Source: Alkalimonas sp. (GTDB lineage: Bacteria; Pseudomonadota; Gammaproteobacteria; Enterobacterales; Alteromonadaceae). Taken from it: 32,246 nucleotides of DNA. The translations under genes and the position numbers were made by a program. This document shows, in pieces, positions 6,736-15,418 of this stretch (positions are counted from its first letter, which is position 1; each line of letters starts with the position of its first letter). The notes under the pieces are model-generated. The model ran no database searches. It saw only the letters and a list, made by a program, of their open reading frames with translations, and had not been told where the DNA came from. The stretch is from positions 1 through 32,246 of the forward strand of contig JAFIFR010000011.1 in assembly GCA_020831935.1 (NCBI GenBank), in the 5' to 3' direction.

Positions 6736-8858
6736 TCGGGTGTCCTTGCTGGCACATCGGGTTGCAGGGCTGCCAAATAATCATAGGTAGCTTGCTGCGA
6801 GCGAATATTGCGCTTATTGCCACGTTTCACGTAGCTATTACTCTGGCTGGCATCGAGCAGCCGCCCTTTGACGTTATCTTTGAGCTGGATGTGCAGGATG
6901 TCAAGGATTTGCTGCTTTAAACGCAAGTCGTAGATCGGCACACCCACTTCAACCCGATGATCAATATTGCGGGTCATCCAGTCGGCGGAGGATATATACA
7001 CCTCGGTTTCGCCGCCATTATGAAATACATACACCCGGCTGTGCTCCAGATAACGATCCAGCACACTGACTACTTTAATGTTCTGGCTTAGCCCTGGTAT
7101 ACCCGGGATCAGTGAGCACATTCCCCGAATGATCATGCGAATTTTCACCCCGGCCTGACTGGCCTGATACAACAGAGCGATGATCTCTTTATCCACCAGG
7201 TTGTTTATCTTCAGGATAATTTCCGCTTTACGGCCTGAAGTAGCAAAGCCAATTTCACGCTGGATCAGGGCCACCAAACGCGGTCGGCTCCAGGTGGGGG
7301 ATACAATTAAATGGTTGAACTGATAAGCCCGATAACTGTACTCAATAAATTCGAACACCTGATCGACTTCGGCGGTGAGCTCCGGATGACAACTAAACAA
7401 GCTCATATCGGTGTAGATGCGAGCGGTTTTCTCATTGAAGTTGCCGGTGCCTATATGGGCATAACGCACCGCTTTGCCACGTTCCAGTCGGGTGATTAAA
7501 CAGAGTTTGGAGTGAATCTTTAACGTAGTCAGGCCAAACACCACATGGATACCGGCTTCGGTCATTTTGCGGGACCAGTTGATGTTGTTTTCTTCATCAA
7601 ACCGTGCTTTGAGCTCGACCACTACAATGACTTTTTTGCCATTGCGCACTGCATCCACCAGAGAACTGATCACCCGAGAGTTTTTGGCCACCCGGTACAT
7701 GGTCAGTTTGATGCTGCTGACTTTGGGATCAAAGGAAGCCTGACGGATCCATTCGGTAAAATAGCCAAAATCCTGATAAGGGTAGTGCAGCAGAATATCG
7801 CTGGCGCGAATGGCATCAAAACTGGTGGCGTATTGCTCAAACTCTGGGCTTAGTAATGGTGGCTGGGTGGCAAACTCCAGGCTGTGGTGGCCCATATTTG
7901 GAAAACTGATAAAGTCTTTAAAGTTGCGATAACGGCCGCCTGGAATTAACGAGTCCATCGAACTGGTACCCAGCTGCTTGCCAAGCACTTTCAGCATGGC
8001 TTCCGGCATGTCTTTATCGTACACCAGCCGCACCGGCTCGGACTTTAAGCGTTGGCGGATGCCCTTGGACATTTTATCCAACAGGCTTTGATCCAGCGTA
8101 TCGCTGATGTTGTATTCGGCATCCCGGGTCATTTTCAGAGAGTAGCCTAGGATCTGAACGAACTCGAAGAAGCCACTGAACAGGTCTGCAAGACAGAGCA
8201 GTAAAATATCATCCAGCAGCATCAGCTGACGGCGATAATGGCCATTTTTCTTGCGGGTATTGAGCTCCAGTGGCAACTCAACAAAGCGAGAAAGCTCCTG
8301 CGTTGGCACTTCGACAATGGCGTATTCCGGTTTGCCCTGGCCCCTCATTTCAACAAACAAATAGGTGGTGTTGTCTTCCAGCGAACGCGCCAGTCGTTGC
8401 TCCTCATTGCTTAAGATGATTGGTGAAATGTGCTTTTTTACTTCACTGCGAAAGTAACTGCGCACCCACTCCAGTTGCTGCTCGGTCAGTCGACTGTTGT
8501 CAATCAACTCAATGCTGTGCTTGCGCAGCTCCAGCTGGATGTCTTTGTAGATTTGATTGAATTGCTCTCCCTGTTCAATCACTTTTTGCTGAATGTCCTG
8601 CAGCAATTGTTCGGCATCTTCGTCCGGGCTGGCCTGGTATTTTTTTAATAAGATCCGGCGTTTCACATCGGCCACTCGCACCCGGAAGAATTCATCCATG
8701 TTGTTGGAATAAATGCCAAGAAAGCGCAAGCGCTCTATCGCCGGGTTGCGGGTATCGGCCGCCTCTTGCAGCACCCGGCCGTTGAAGGACAGCCAGCTAA
8801 GCTCGCGGGGGATCATCGGGACATGAGTCTGTTCTGAGTCAAAGGGGGTGGTATCCAT
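6732..8858 (-). CDS. ppk: Polyphosphate kinase 1
   Basis: 708 aa, within the normal PPK1 range. It polymerises the ATP gamma-phosphate into polyphosphate reversibly. The N-terminal motif PRELSWLSFNGRVLQEA and the two phospholipase-D-like catalytic domains are intact. The autophosphorylated His is His449 in TLKIHSKL, and the second conserved His is His606 in YLEHSRVYVF. Arg/Asn motif HIGTGNFNEKTARIYTD is present. AGGAG lies 8 nt before the ATG. A canonical Pho box at 8891-8908 precedes it, so the enzyme should be induced by Pi limitation. ppx follows with a 4-bp stop/start overlap, then tag. Confidence 0.98.
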   Translation of the reverse strand: MDTTPFDSEQTHVPMIPRELSWLSFNGRVLQEAADTRNPAIERLRFLGIYSNNMDEFFRVRVADVKRRILLKKYQASPDEDAEQLLQDIQQKVIEQGEQFNQIYKDIQLELRKHSIELIDNSRLTEQQLEWVRSYFRSEVKKHISPIILSNEEQRLARSLEDNTTYLFVEMRGQGKPEYAIVEVPTQELSRFVELPLELNTRKKNGHYRRQLMLLDDILLLCLADLFSGFFEFVQILGYSLKMTRDAEYNISDTLDQSLLDKMSKGIRQRLKSEPVRLVYDKDMPEAMLKVLGKQLGTSSMDSLIPGGRYRNFKDFISFPNMGHHSLEFATQPPLLSPEFEQYATSFDAIRASDILLHYPYQDFGYFTEWIRQASFDPKVSSIKLTMYRVAKNSRVISSLVDAVRNGKKVIVVVELKARFDEENNINWSRKMTEAGIHVVFGLTTLKIHSKLCLITRLERGKAVRYAHIGTGNFNEKTARIYTDMSLFSCHPELTAEVDQVFEFIEYSYRAYQFNHLIVSPTWSRPRLVALIQREIGFATSGRKAEIILKINNLVDKEIIALLYQASQAGVKIRMIIRGMCSLIPGIPGLSQNIKVVSVLDRYLEHSRVYVFHNGGETEVYISSADWMTRNIDHRVEVGVPIYDLRLKQQILDILHIQLKDNVKGRLLDASQSNSYVKRGNKRNIRSQQATYDYLAALQPDVPARTPD

Positions 8859-8874
8859 AGCACGGCTCCTGATA

Positions 8875-8908
8875 GCTATGCTGGTACTCTATGGCAGTTT
8901 TATGACAG
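8875..8908 (-). promoter_or_regulatory. Pho box and -10 of ppk-ppx-tag
   Basis: Read on the minus strand, CTGTCAT-AAAA-CTGCCAT (8908 to 8891) has one mismatch from the consensus 18-bp PhoB box. A 10-nt gap leads to CATAGC (8880-8875), a weak -10 in the same relative position as at the porin and phoB promoters. Confidence 0.87.
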
Positions 8909-8944
8909 AACGATGAAGCGGCCAGAGACCGCTGAATAAAAAGT

Positions 8945-9451
8945 TTAACCGGCGGTTTCAACATCCACCACCACATCGGTGGCAATGGCTTCCAGTGCAG
9001 CAATCACCTCATCCCGACTTAAGCCGGGGGCAAGCTCCACGGTGGCAATAGCATTGAACAGAGGCGATCCCCAATTGGGGGCGCTTTGTTTGGAGCTTTC
9101 AAAGTGAATGATGTTGGTACCTTTGTGTTTTATCACCGAGGACAGCTCGCGCACGATGCCGGGGCGATCATTGCCGGTAATCACAAACTTAAGCAATTGC
9201 TGGCTTTGGTCAGCGCTGTCAATGCCATGATGGATATGAATGTCTAAATCGGCAACGGCTTGTAATGCGTCAGTGAGTTCGGCCAGATCAGTCTCAGCCA
9301 CTTCCAGTTGCACGATACCAGCAAAATAACCCGCCAGGTGGCTAAGGTTACTTGCCATCCAATTGCCATTGTGTTGATTGACCACGGTAGCCAGTTGTTC
9401 TACCAGGCCGGATTTATCGCGTCCTATGACGGTCAGGACCAACTGCTTCAT
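8945..9451 (-). CDS. GcvR-like double ACT-domain regulatory protein
   Basis: 168 aa from the ATG at 9451, which has AAGGAA about 6 nt upstream; a longer reading frame exists but lacks a ribosome site and conserved sequence. Two ACT domains are visible: residues about 2-75 (KQLVLTVIGRDKSGLVEQLA) and about 88-165 (LLKFVITGNDRPGIVRELSSVI). This is the architecture of the glycine-cleavage repressor GcvR, which acts by binding GcvA, not DNA. It has no helix-turn-helix. It lies upstream of ppk in the same direction, but ppk has its own Pho promoter. The true partner is not in the window, so a GcvR role is family-level inference. Confidence 0.82.
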   Translation of the reverse strand: MKQLVLTVIGRDKSGLVEQLATVVNQHNGNWMASNLSHLAGYFAGIVQLEVAETDLAELTDALQAVADLDIHIHHGIDSADQSQQLLKFVITGNDRPGIVRELSSVIKHKGTNIIHFESSKQSAPNWGSPLFNAIATVELAPGLSRDEVIAALEAIATDVVVDVETAG

Positions 9452-9747
9452 AGCGATTCCTTTTGTTGACGTCAGTGTGGGGGAGTTCATTCTAATCGTT
9501 ATTAGGAACAAGGTTCCATGACCATAAGTGTAGACCTGTGACGAAAATATTAAAGGCGCCTCCCAGATTTTTTTGTTCTAGGCTAGATGCTTTGTATGTA
9601 AGCTGCCGTCAGTACAGACAAAAACAGCTCCGTAGAGGTCAACAAGCTCTGGCATCGGTGCTACTATAGCAGCATGTTCCCAACCAAGCCGCAGTGCTCG
9701 CGCTTGGATTGCCTCACAATCAGCTTCAATCCAGGAGAAAATGGCAT
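9452..9747 (+). other. Intergenic region between the GcvR-like gene and pstS
   Basis: A 296-bp divergent spacer. I see no well-formed Pho box for the pst operon. The best fragment is CTGGCAT at 9649-9655 followed by TATAGC at 9665-9670, but there is no matching half-site 11 bp upstream. AGGAGA at 9733-9738 is the ribosome site of pstS. No gene or RNA could be supported here. Confidence 0.6.
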
Positions 9748-10689
9748 TTGAACCAGCGTATTGGCAACATGCTGCTTGCCTTTTGTTTAGGCATTATGCT
9801 TTGCTGTGGCACTTTCCGGTCGTTGAGTGATGACCTGGACAGGGTGTCACCGGGCCAACTTGCCGGCAATCTGACGTCCACGGGCTCGGATAGTTTGAAC
9901 AGTCTGATGCAAGCCTGGTCGTTGCACTTTATGCAGCAACATCCTGGGCTCAATGTGCAAATTCAAGCCAGTGGTTCAGCAACGGCGGCGGTAGCCTTAA
10001 CGGAGTCGACCGCCAACCTTGGGCCAATGAGCCGGCCCATGACGCAGACCGAGCGCCAGCATTTTGAGCGGGTGCATGGGTATCCGCCACTGGAAATACC
10101 GGTCGCACTGGAAAGTCTGGCAGTCTATGTCCATCACAGCAATCCGTTGCTATCGATAGAGCTTGCTGAGTTGGAGTCGTTGTTTTCAGCCGAGCCACAG
10201 TGTCAGCCAGGGCGGTCTATCCGCCGTTGGTCTGAACTGGGGATAGCCTCGCCACTGGGACCTCGCAGTATCAGTCTGTTTGGCCGCAACTCGGCATCCG
10301 GTACTTATGGTTTTTTAAAGCAGCAACTGCTGTGCCATGGCGATTTTAAGCCAGAAGTACATGAGTTGCCCGGTGCCGCTGCCGTGATCCAGGCGGTGGC
10401 TCTGGCAGAGAATGGCATTGGTATTGCCGGGACCCGGCACCAAAGCGCTGCAGTTAAAACCGTGCCGCTGATGCAGGACCAGCAGCCGATCGCTTTGCAG
10501 CGCACTTTGTACATTTATTTGAATGCGCATCCGGTGTTGGGGCCAGGGCCAGCGGAACTGGCTTTTATGCAGCTGGTGCTATCCGAAACCGGGCAACAGC
10601 TGGCGGTGCGGCATGGATTTGAGGCCATGCCTTTAGATACTCGAGCCGACTTATGGCAGCGATTAACGGAGGCGCTGCATGTGGACTAG
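9748..10689 (+). CDS. pstS: Phosphate-binding periplasmic protein PstS-like
   Basis: About 313 aa from TTG at 9748, chosen because AGGAGA lies 9 nt upstream; a GTG at 9694 is in frame but would add a non-signal extension. The N-terminus is a signal peptide (LNQRIGN then a hydrophobic stretch to CCGTF). The mature part has the family hallmarks TSTGSDSLNSLMQAW near its start, the phosphate-loop region ASGSATAAVAL and GRNSASGTYGFLK, and NGIGIAG further on. The gene overlaps pstC by 11 bp. It supplies Pi to the second Pst transporter. The sequence departs noticeably from enteric PstS, so a related anion is possible, but the operon makes Pi most likely. Confidence 0.88.
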   Translation: MNQRIGNMLLAFCLGIMLCCGTFRSLSDDLDRVSPGQLAGNLTSTGSDSLNSLMQAWSLHFMQQHPGLNVQIQASGSATAAVALTESTANLGPMSRPMTQTERQHFERVHGYPPLEIPVALESLAVYVHHSNPLLSIELAELESLFSAEPQCQPGRSIRRWSELGIASPLGPRSISLFGRNSASGTYGFLKQQLLCHGDFKPEVHELPGAAAVIQAVALAENGIGIAGTRHQSAAVKTVPLMQDQQPIALQRTLYIYLNAHPVLGPGPAELAFMQLVLSETGQQLAVRHGFEAMPLDTRADLWQRLTEALHVD

Positions 10690-12397
10690 ACAAAGCCGGG
10701 ACTGCTTCAGCCGATGGTTGGTGACTCTGGTTGGTTACAGCGTTCTTTTGGCGTTTGCCATCATCTTTGTTTTTTTAGTCTGGCAGGTATGGCCCTTATT
10801 TCAACCCGCCAGCATTAGTGCGCAGTCCGCAGCAGAGTCATCCATGCCCTACAGCTATCAGGTCGAAGCACAACGCCGCCAGTCTGGCAGCAGCGGCCTG
10901 CTCTGGCTTGACAATGGCCTGGATGAGCGGGTGCAGTTGCACGCCGATGGCCGTTTTCGCTGGTACCAGCGACTGGATGGCGATTGGCAACTTAGTTTGC
11001 AGGGCCAGCTAGCGTTGAGCAGCTGGCAGGCGGCTGTCTTGTTACCAGGCAGTCGAACCTTGCTGGTGGCGGATCAAGAGGCCCTGGTGCATTCCTGGTT
11101 TCGGTTGCATCAGCAGCTGATCGACCGGCCGGGCATCCCCTTGCACCAGAGCGAGGTGCTGGCGCTGATCCCGTTGTCGGCCGATACCTTTTTCAGCCTG
11201 CACCCAGAGGTGTTGCACTGGCATCATGCAACGACCGGCAAGCGCTTGACTGAGCTGCGACTGTCGGATCAGCCGTTGCAACAGCTTCAGCTCAGTGCCG
11301 ATCGTCAGCGGATGCGACTGGACTGGGGCGCTGGACAGAGCAAGGACTACCAACTGCACTGGCAGCATCCGGCGGTAGCCGGCGGCCAGTTGTGGTCAAA
11401 GGTGCATTACGAAGGCCGGCGCGAGGCTGCTTATGTCTGGCAAACGGCGGCAGCAGCAGATGACAGCAGTCCACGTTTATCCTTGGTACCTCTGACCTCA
11501 GGTACCTTAAAAGCGGCGGCCTATGCCATGCTGTTTGCGACGCCTTTGGCAATTTTGGCTGCGGTCTTTACTGCGTTTTACTTGCCGGAGCGCTGGCGTC
11601 ACCGGGCCCGGGCCACCATGGAAATGCTGGAGTCGATGCCAACGGTGATCCTGGGTTTTATTGCCGCCTTTTTACTGGCGCCCTGGTTGGAGCAGCAGTT
11701 GATGCTGTTTTTTGTGCTGCTGGTGCTGGTGCCGGCTGTCTTGTTAGTGTGCAGTGGACTTTGGTTTCATTGGCGCCAACGGCAACAAAAGCAAGCCGAG
11801 CAGCCGGGCGCTGTGCTGGTGCTGTCGTTGGTAGCAGGTATTCTGACGGCTTTTATGCTGGCACCTGTGCTGGAGCATGCCTGGTTCGATGGCAGCTTGC
11901 TGCTCTGGCTGGCCGGGCAGGGTATTGACTATCAGCAGCGCAATGCGTTGATTATTGGTATGGCGATGGGGCTGGCGGTGATCCCCAGCATCTTCAGCCT
12001 GACCGAAGAGGTGGTTTTCCAGGTGCCAGCGTCGCTCACGCAAGGGGTGCTGGCGCTGGGAGCCAGTCGCTGGCAAACGTTAAGCAGCATGGTGTTGCCA
12101 GTGGCCGCACCGGGGATCCTGGCGGCGATACTGCTTGGGCTTGGGCGGGCGCTGGGTGAAACCATGATTTTAATCATGGCAACCGGCAATACCCCACTGC
12201 TTGGTTTTGACCCCTTTGAAGGCATGCGTACTCTGACCGCCAGTCTGGCATTGGAAATGCCGGAGGCGGCGGTCGGTTCCAGTCATTTTAAAGTTCTGTT
12301 GCTGGCAGCCTTGTTGCTGCTGGTGTTAACCTTCTTGATCAATACGTTGGTGTCCTTGCTTAGGCTACGGATCCGTCAGCGCTATCAGCAGCTTTAG
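10679..12397 (+). CDS. pstC: Phosphate ABC transporter permease PstC, long form
   Basis: 572 aa, much longer than the roughly 300-320 aa of compact PstC. One membrane segment (about 14-38) is followed by a periplasmic insertion of roughly 235 residues rich in Trp and short repeated strands (LLWLDNGLDERVQLHADGRF-type), then the usual permease helices from about residue 280. The cytoplasmic coupling loop is seen as ALGASRWQTLSSMVLPVAAPG, with ALGETMILIMATGNTPL after it. GGAGG lies just before the ATG. Long PstC forms are known in other gammaproteobacteria, and the function of the insertion is not established. It pairs with PstA to form the channel. Confidence 0.92.
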   Translation: MWTRQSRDCFSRWLVTLVGYSVLLAFAIIFVFLVWQVWPLFQPASISAQSAAESSMPYSYQVEAQRRQSGSSGLLWLDNGLDERVQLHADGRFRWYQRLDGDWQLSLQGQLALSSWQAAVLLPGSRTLLVADQEALVHSWFRLHQQLIDRPGIPLHQSEVLALIPLSADTFFSLHPEVLHWHHATTGKRLTELRLSDQPLQQLQLSADRQRMRLDWGAGQSKDYQLHWQHPAVAGGQLWSKVHYEGRREAAYVWQTAAAADDSSPRLSLVPLTSGTLKAAAYAMLFATPLAILAAVFTAFYLPERWRHRARATMEMLESMPTVILGFIAAFLLAPWLEQQLMLFFVLLVLVPAVLLVCSGLWFHWRQRQQKQAEQPGAVLVLSLVAGILTAFMLAPVLEHAWFDGSLLLWLAGQGIDYQQRNALIIGMAMGLAVIPSIFSLTEEVVFQVPASLTQGVLALGASRWQTLSSMVLPVAAPGILAAILLGLGRALGETMILIMATGNTPLLGFDPFEGMRTLTASLALEMPEAAVGSSHFKVLLLAALLLLVLTFLINTLVSLLRLRIRQRYQQL

Positions 12398-12402
12398 GAG
12401 CA

Positions 12403-13773
12403 ATGATGCGGCAATGGTGGCAACAAGGCAGTCCCTGGGTATGGCTTAGCGCTTCTGCCTTGCTGTTGTGCCTTGGCCTGTTTATGGCGTTGCTGGGACT
12501 GATTGCGGTGAAAGGCATGCAACACTTTTGGCCTGCGCCCTTGGTGCAATTCCAGCTCAGCGAGCAGGGCAAGCCCCAGCTGGGCCGATTGGTTCGCCAG
12601 ATTTCGGACCGATCCGAGGCGGCGACAAACAGGCTCTGGCTGCTGGACCGTGGTGATGGGCTGAGCAAGGAGAATGCGGAGAGTCCGGCTTCGTCGGGCC
12701 GTTATCTGCTGCTCGAAGCGCAGCAGCTGTTGCCTGAGCGACCATCGAATGCAGTGCTGGTGCAGCTGCATGATGGCCGCACCCTTTATGGCACCATGCT
12801 TGACGCTGCCGAGGTTTGGCAAAGCCAGGAGCAGGCAGAAACCGGGCTTTGGCTGGAACTGGCTTCACAAAGGCCGGTACTGCTTCCGGCAGAGGATATC
12901 CGTGCCTACTGGCTGCCCAATCAGTTAAGCTTGTGGCAGCGAGGGGTGGTTTTCTGTCAGGAGTGGCGTCACTTTTTGACAGCAGCACCCAGTCAAAATC
13001 AAAGTGCCGGTGGCATTTTCCCGGCCATCTTTGGGACTTTGGTGATGGTGCTGTTGATGGCGGTGCTGGTGACGCCTTTTGGCATTTTGGCGGCGATTTA
13101 CTTGCACGAGTATGCGCCGAAAAACTGGCTGACTCAGTTAATTCGCACCAGTGTTTACAACCTGGCCGGCATTCCATCGGTGGTAATGGGGATCTTTGGG
13201 CTGGCCTTTTTTGTCTATGTGCTGGGTGGTAGTCTGGATCGTCTGTTTTACGCGGATCAGCTGCCAGCTCCCACTTTTGGCACGCCCGGCCTGTTTTGGG
13301 CGGCCTTGACCCTGGCGCTCTTGACGCTACCAGTGGTGATCGTCGCTACCGAAGAAGGACTGAGCCGTTTGCCGCAGGCTCAGCGGCTGGGCAGCTTTGC
13401 GCTAGGCGCGACTCAGGCTGAAACCATCTGGAAAGTGGTGGTGCCTCAGGCGGCTCCGGCCATGCTGACCGGTCTGATCCTGGCCATTGCCCGTGCTGCC
13501 GGTGAGGTAGCGCCGCTGATGCTGGTGGGGGTGGTGAAGTCTGCGCCGCAGTTGCCGGTCGATATGCAGTTTCCGTTTATTCATCTGGAGCGAAAGTTCA
13601 TGCACCTGGGCTATCATTTGTACGATGTTGGTTTTCAAAGCCCGGATGCCGAGGTCGCCATGTCGCTGGTGTATGCCATCGGCTTGGTGTTGTTGACACT
13701 GATTTTGCTGCTAAATCTGAGTGCCTTTTTGTTGCGCCAGCGCTTACGCCGTAAGTACCGGTTAATTGATTAG
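12403..13773 (+). CDS. pstA: Phosphate ABC transporter permease PstA, long form
   Basis: 456 aa. A first membrane helix (about 10-38) is followed by a periplasmic insertion to about residue 190, parallel to the long PstC partner. The permease core runs from about 200, with the coupling-loop motif [20 protein letters not shown] and the following [16 protein letters not shown]. The start has two adjacent ATGs (12403 and 12406). TAGGAG ends at 12400, so the second has the better spacing; only one residue differs. It follows pstC after 5 nt. Together with PstC it forms the inner-membrane Pi pathway. Confidence 0.93.
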   Translation: MMRQWWQQGSPWVWLSASALLLCLGLFMALLGLIAVKGMQHFWPAPLVQFQLSEQGKPQLGRLVRQISDRSEAATNRLWLLDRGDGLSKENAESPASSGRYLLLEAQQLLPERPSNAVLVQLHDGRTLYGTMLDAAEVWQSQEQAETGLWLELASQRPVLLPAEDIRAYWLPNQLSLWQRGVVFCQEWRHFLTAAPSQNQSAGGIFPAIFGTLVMVLLMAVLVTPFGILAAIYLHEYAPKNWLTQLIRTSVYNLAGIPSVVMGIFGLAFFVYVLGGSLDRLFYADQLPAPTFGTPGLFWAALTLALLTLPVVIVATEEGLSRLPQAQRLGSFALGATQAETIWKVVVPQAAPAMLTGLILAIARAAGEVAPLMLVGVVKSAPQLPVDMQFPFIHLERKFMHLGYHLYDVGFQSPDAEVAMSLVYAIGLVLLTLILLLNLSAFLLRQRLRRKYRLID

Positions 13774-13780
13774 AGTTACT

Positions 13781-14560
13781 ATGCAAACTGCTATGCCAAC
13801 TACCATGCAAACCAAAGTAGCCATTCGTGATTTCTCATTGTGGTTCCAGCATCAGCAGGTGCTGGACTCCATTGAGTTGACCATCCCGCCCAATCAGGTG
13901 ACTGCCTTGATTGGTCCGTCCGGTTGTGGCAAATCCAGCTTGTTACGGGCGATGAACCGGATGAATGAGCTGATGATTGATTGTCGCAACCAGGGGCAGG
14001 TGCTGCTGGATGGTCAGAACATTTACCAGCCAGAGACCGATGTCGCGCGATTGCGCTGCCGGGTTGGCATGGTGTTTCAAAAGCCCAACCCTTTTCCCAA
14101 GTCGGTCTACGACAATGTTGCCTTTGGCTTGCGCCTGCAGGGGGAGCGCAGCCGGCGGCGTCTGGATGAGCAGGTTGAGTCGGCTTTAAAGCAGGTGGGG
14201 CTATGGAGTGAAGTGAAAAGTCGCTTGCATCAAAATGCGTTGACCCTATCGACCGGCCAGCAGCAGCGGCTGGTGATCGCCAGAGCCATTGCACTGCAAC
14301 CCGAGGTGCTGCTGCTGGATGAGCCGGCTTCGGCACTGGATCCGATTTCTACCCTGAAGGTGGAAGAGCTGATCTACGAGCTGAAAGCCACCTATACTGT
14401 GGTGATTGTGACCCACAATATGCAGCAGGCAGCGCGGGTGTCGGATTACACCGCTTTTTTGAATCAGGGACGGCTGGTGGAGTGGGCCGCTACCCATACC
14501 ATTTTTACGCAGCCTGCCTCGCAGCAAACCGAAGATTACATTACCGGCCGTTTTGGCTAA
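13781..14560 (+). CDS. pstB: Phosphate ABC transporter ATPase PstB (second copy)
   Basis: 259 aa from the ATG at 13781. Upstream in-frame TTG (13766) overlaps pstA, and later ATGs at 13793 and 13805 are possible, because the ribosome site is weak (TAGAG). Walker [21 protein letters not shown] has Lys51; the Q-loop is [12 protein letters not shown]; Walker B is VLLLDEP with Glu181; the H-loop is [13 protein letters not shown]. The signature reads LSTGQQQR, where the first copy at the left edge has the usual LSGGQQQR. Family and role are certain; the Gly-to-Thr change is mild and seen in functional ABC proteins. Confidence 0.96.
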   Translation: MQTAMPTTMQTKVAIRDFSLWFQHQQVLDSIELTIPPNQVTALIGPSGCGKSSLLRAMNRMNELMIDCRNQGQVLLDGQNIYQPETDVARLRCRVGMVFQKPNPFPKSVYDNVAFGLRLQGERSRRRLDEQVESALKQVGLWSEVKSRLHQNALTLSTGQQQRLVIARAIALQPEVLLLDEPASALDPISTLKVEELIYELKATYTVVIVTHNMQQAARVSDYTAFLNQGRLVEWAATHTIFTQPASQQTEDYITGRFG

Positions 14561-14569
14561 GGACACCCG

Positions 14570-15280
14570 ATGGATACTTTGCACTTATCCCGTCATATCT
14601 CCAGTCAGTTCAATGAAGAAATTGAGCAAATTCGCAATCATGTGATGGCGATGGGCGGTCTGGTGGAGCAGCAGCTGCACCATGCCTTGCAGGCCATTGC
14701 CAATGGCGATACCGACAAAGCACAGCAGGTGATAGACAACGACCGCAAAGTCAACGACTGGGAGCTCACCATCGACAACGAGTGCACCCGTATCATTGCC
14801 AGGCGTCAGCCTGCAGCCAGTGATTTGCGGCTGGTGATGACGATTTTAAAAACCATAGCCGATTTGGAACGCATTGGCGATGAAACCCGCCGCATTGCCA
14901 TGGTGGCGCTTGAGTCCTTCAACAACGAACAGCAAGACTTGCTGGTGAATTTAGACAACCTCGGGCGTCATGTCTGGCAGATGCTGCACGATGTGCTGGA
15001 TGCCTATGCCCGGATGGATGTTGAAGCAGCCTTAAGTGTTTACAAAGAAGACAAACGGGTGGATAGGGAGTACGAGGCCATTACCCGCCAGTTGATGACC
15101 TACATGATTGAAGACCCACGCTCCATCCCCAAAGTAATGAATGTGCTCTGGTCGGCCCGTTCTTTAGAGCGCATTGGCGATCGCTGCAAGAACCTGTCGG
15201 AATACATCATTTATCTGGTGAAGGGCAAAGTGGTGCGACACAGCGATGAATCTGAGTTGGAGCGCAATGCCCGTAGCTAA
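14570..15280 (+). CDS. phoU: Phosphate signalling/transport regulator PhoU (second copy)
   Basis: 236 aa with both PhoU repeats: IIARRQPAASDLRLVMTILK then LERIGDETRRIA in the first, and ARSLERIGDRCKNLSEYIIY in the second. It begins 9 nt after pstB with AAGGA in front, so it closes the second pst operon. It is closer in feel to enteric PhoU than the copy at 347-1066. With two PhoU proteins in reach of one PhoR, one may signal and the other may only gate its own transporter; sequence does not say which. Confidence 0.95.
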   Translation: MDTLHLSRHISSQFNEEIEQIRNHVMAMGGLVEQQLHHALQAIANGDTDKAQQVIDNDRKVNDWELTIDNECTRIIARRQPAASDLRLVMTILKTIADLERIGDETRRIAMVALESFNNEQQDLLVNLDNLGRHVWQMLHDVLDAYARMDVEAALSVYKEDKRVDREYEAITRQLMTYMIEDPRSIPKVMNVLWSARSLERIGDRCKNLSEYIIYLVKGKVVRHSDESELERNARS

Positions 15281-15304
15281 TGGTCATAAAAACGAAATAT
15301 TTCA

Positions 15305-15333
15305 TTTTTATTGCGCTGGTTCACAGCTATAAT
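15305..15333 (+). promoter_or_regulatory. Candidate sigma-70 promoter of the Na+/Pi cotransporter
   Basis: A perfect TATAAT at 15328-15333 lies 85 bp before the start codon. At 17-nt spacing the -35 would be TTTTTA (15305-15310), a poor match. No phased Pho half-sites are present, so this gene may be expressed independently of PhoB. Confidence 0.45.
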
Positions 15334-15418
15334 GCCGACTGAATTGCACCAATGCATAAAATATGACCGCTTTTGAAGGCGAAATCCCTTTAAAACGGCC
15401 TATTCAGGGCAAAAACGC

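Noticed and set aside
8917-8933. AGCGG/CCGCT hairpin between the GcvR-like gene and ppk as a terminator
   Set aside because: Only 5 bp with a 7-nt loop and no T-run after it on the minus strand.
9635-9670. Possible Pho box before pstS (CTGGCAT with TATAGC downstream)
   Set aside because: No second half-site at 11 bp and the gap to the -10 is 9, not 10; too weak to call.
15294-15305. GAAATATTTC palindrome as a terminator after the second phoU
   Set aside because: No loop and pure A/T pairing apart from the ends; would not form a stable hairpin.
15281-15310. TGGTCAT and ATTTCAT before the Na+/Pi cotransporter as a Pho box
   Set aside because: The two TCAT cores are 18 bp apart, off the 11-bp phase, and not placed 10 nt before the TATAAT.
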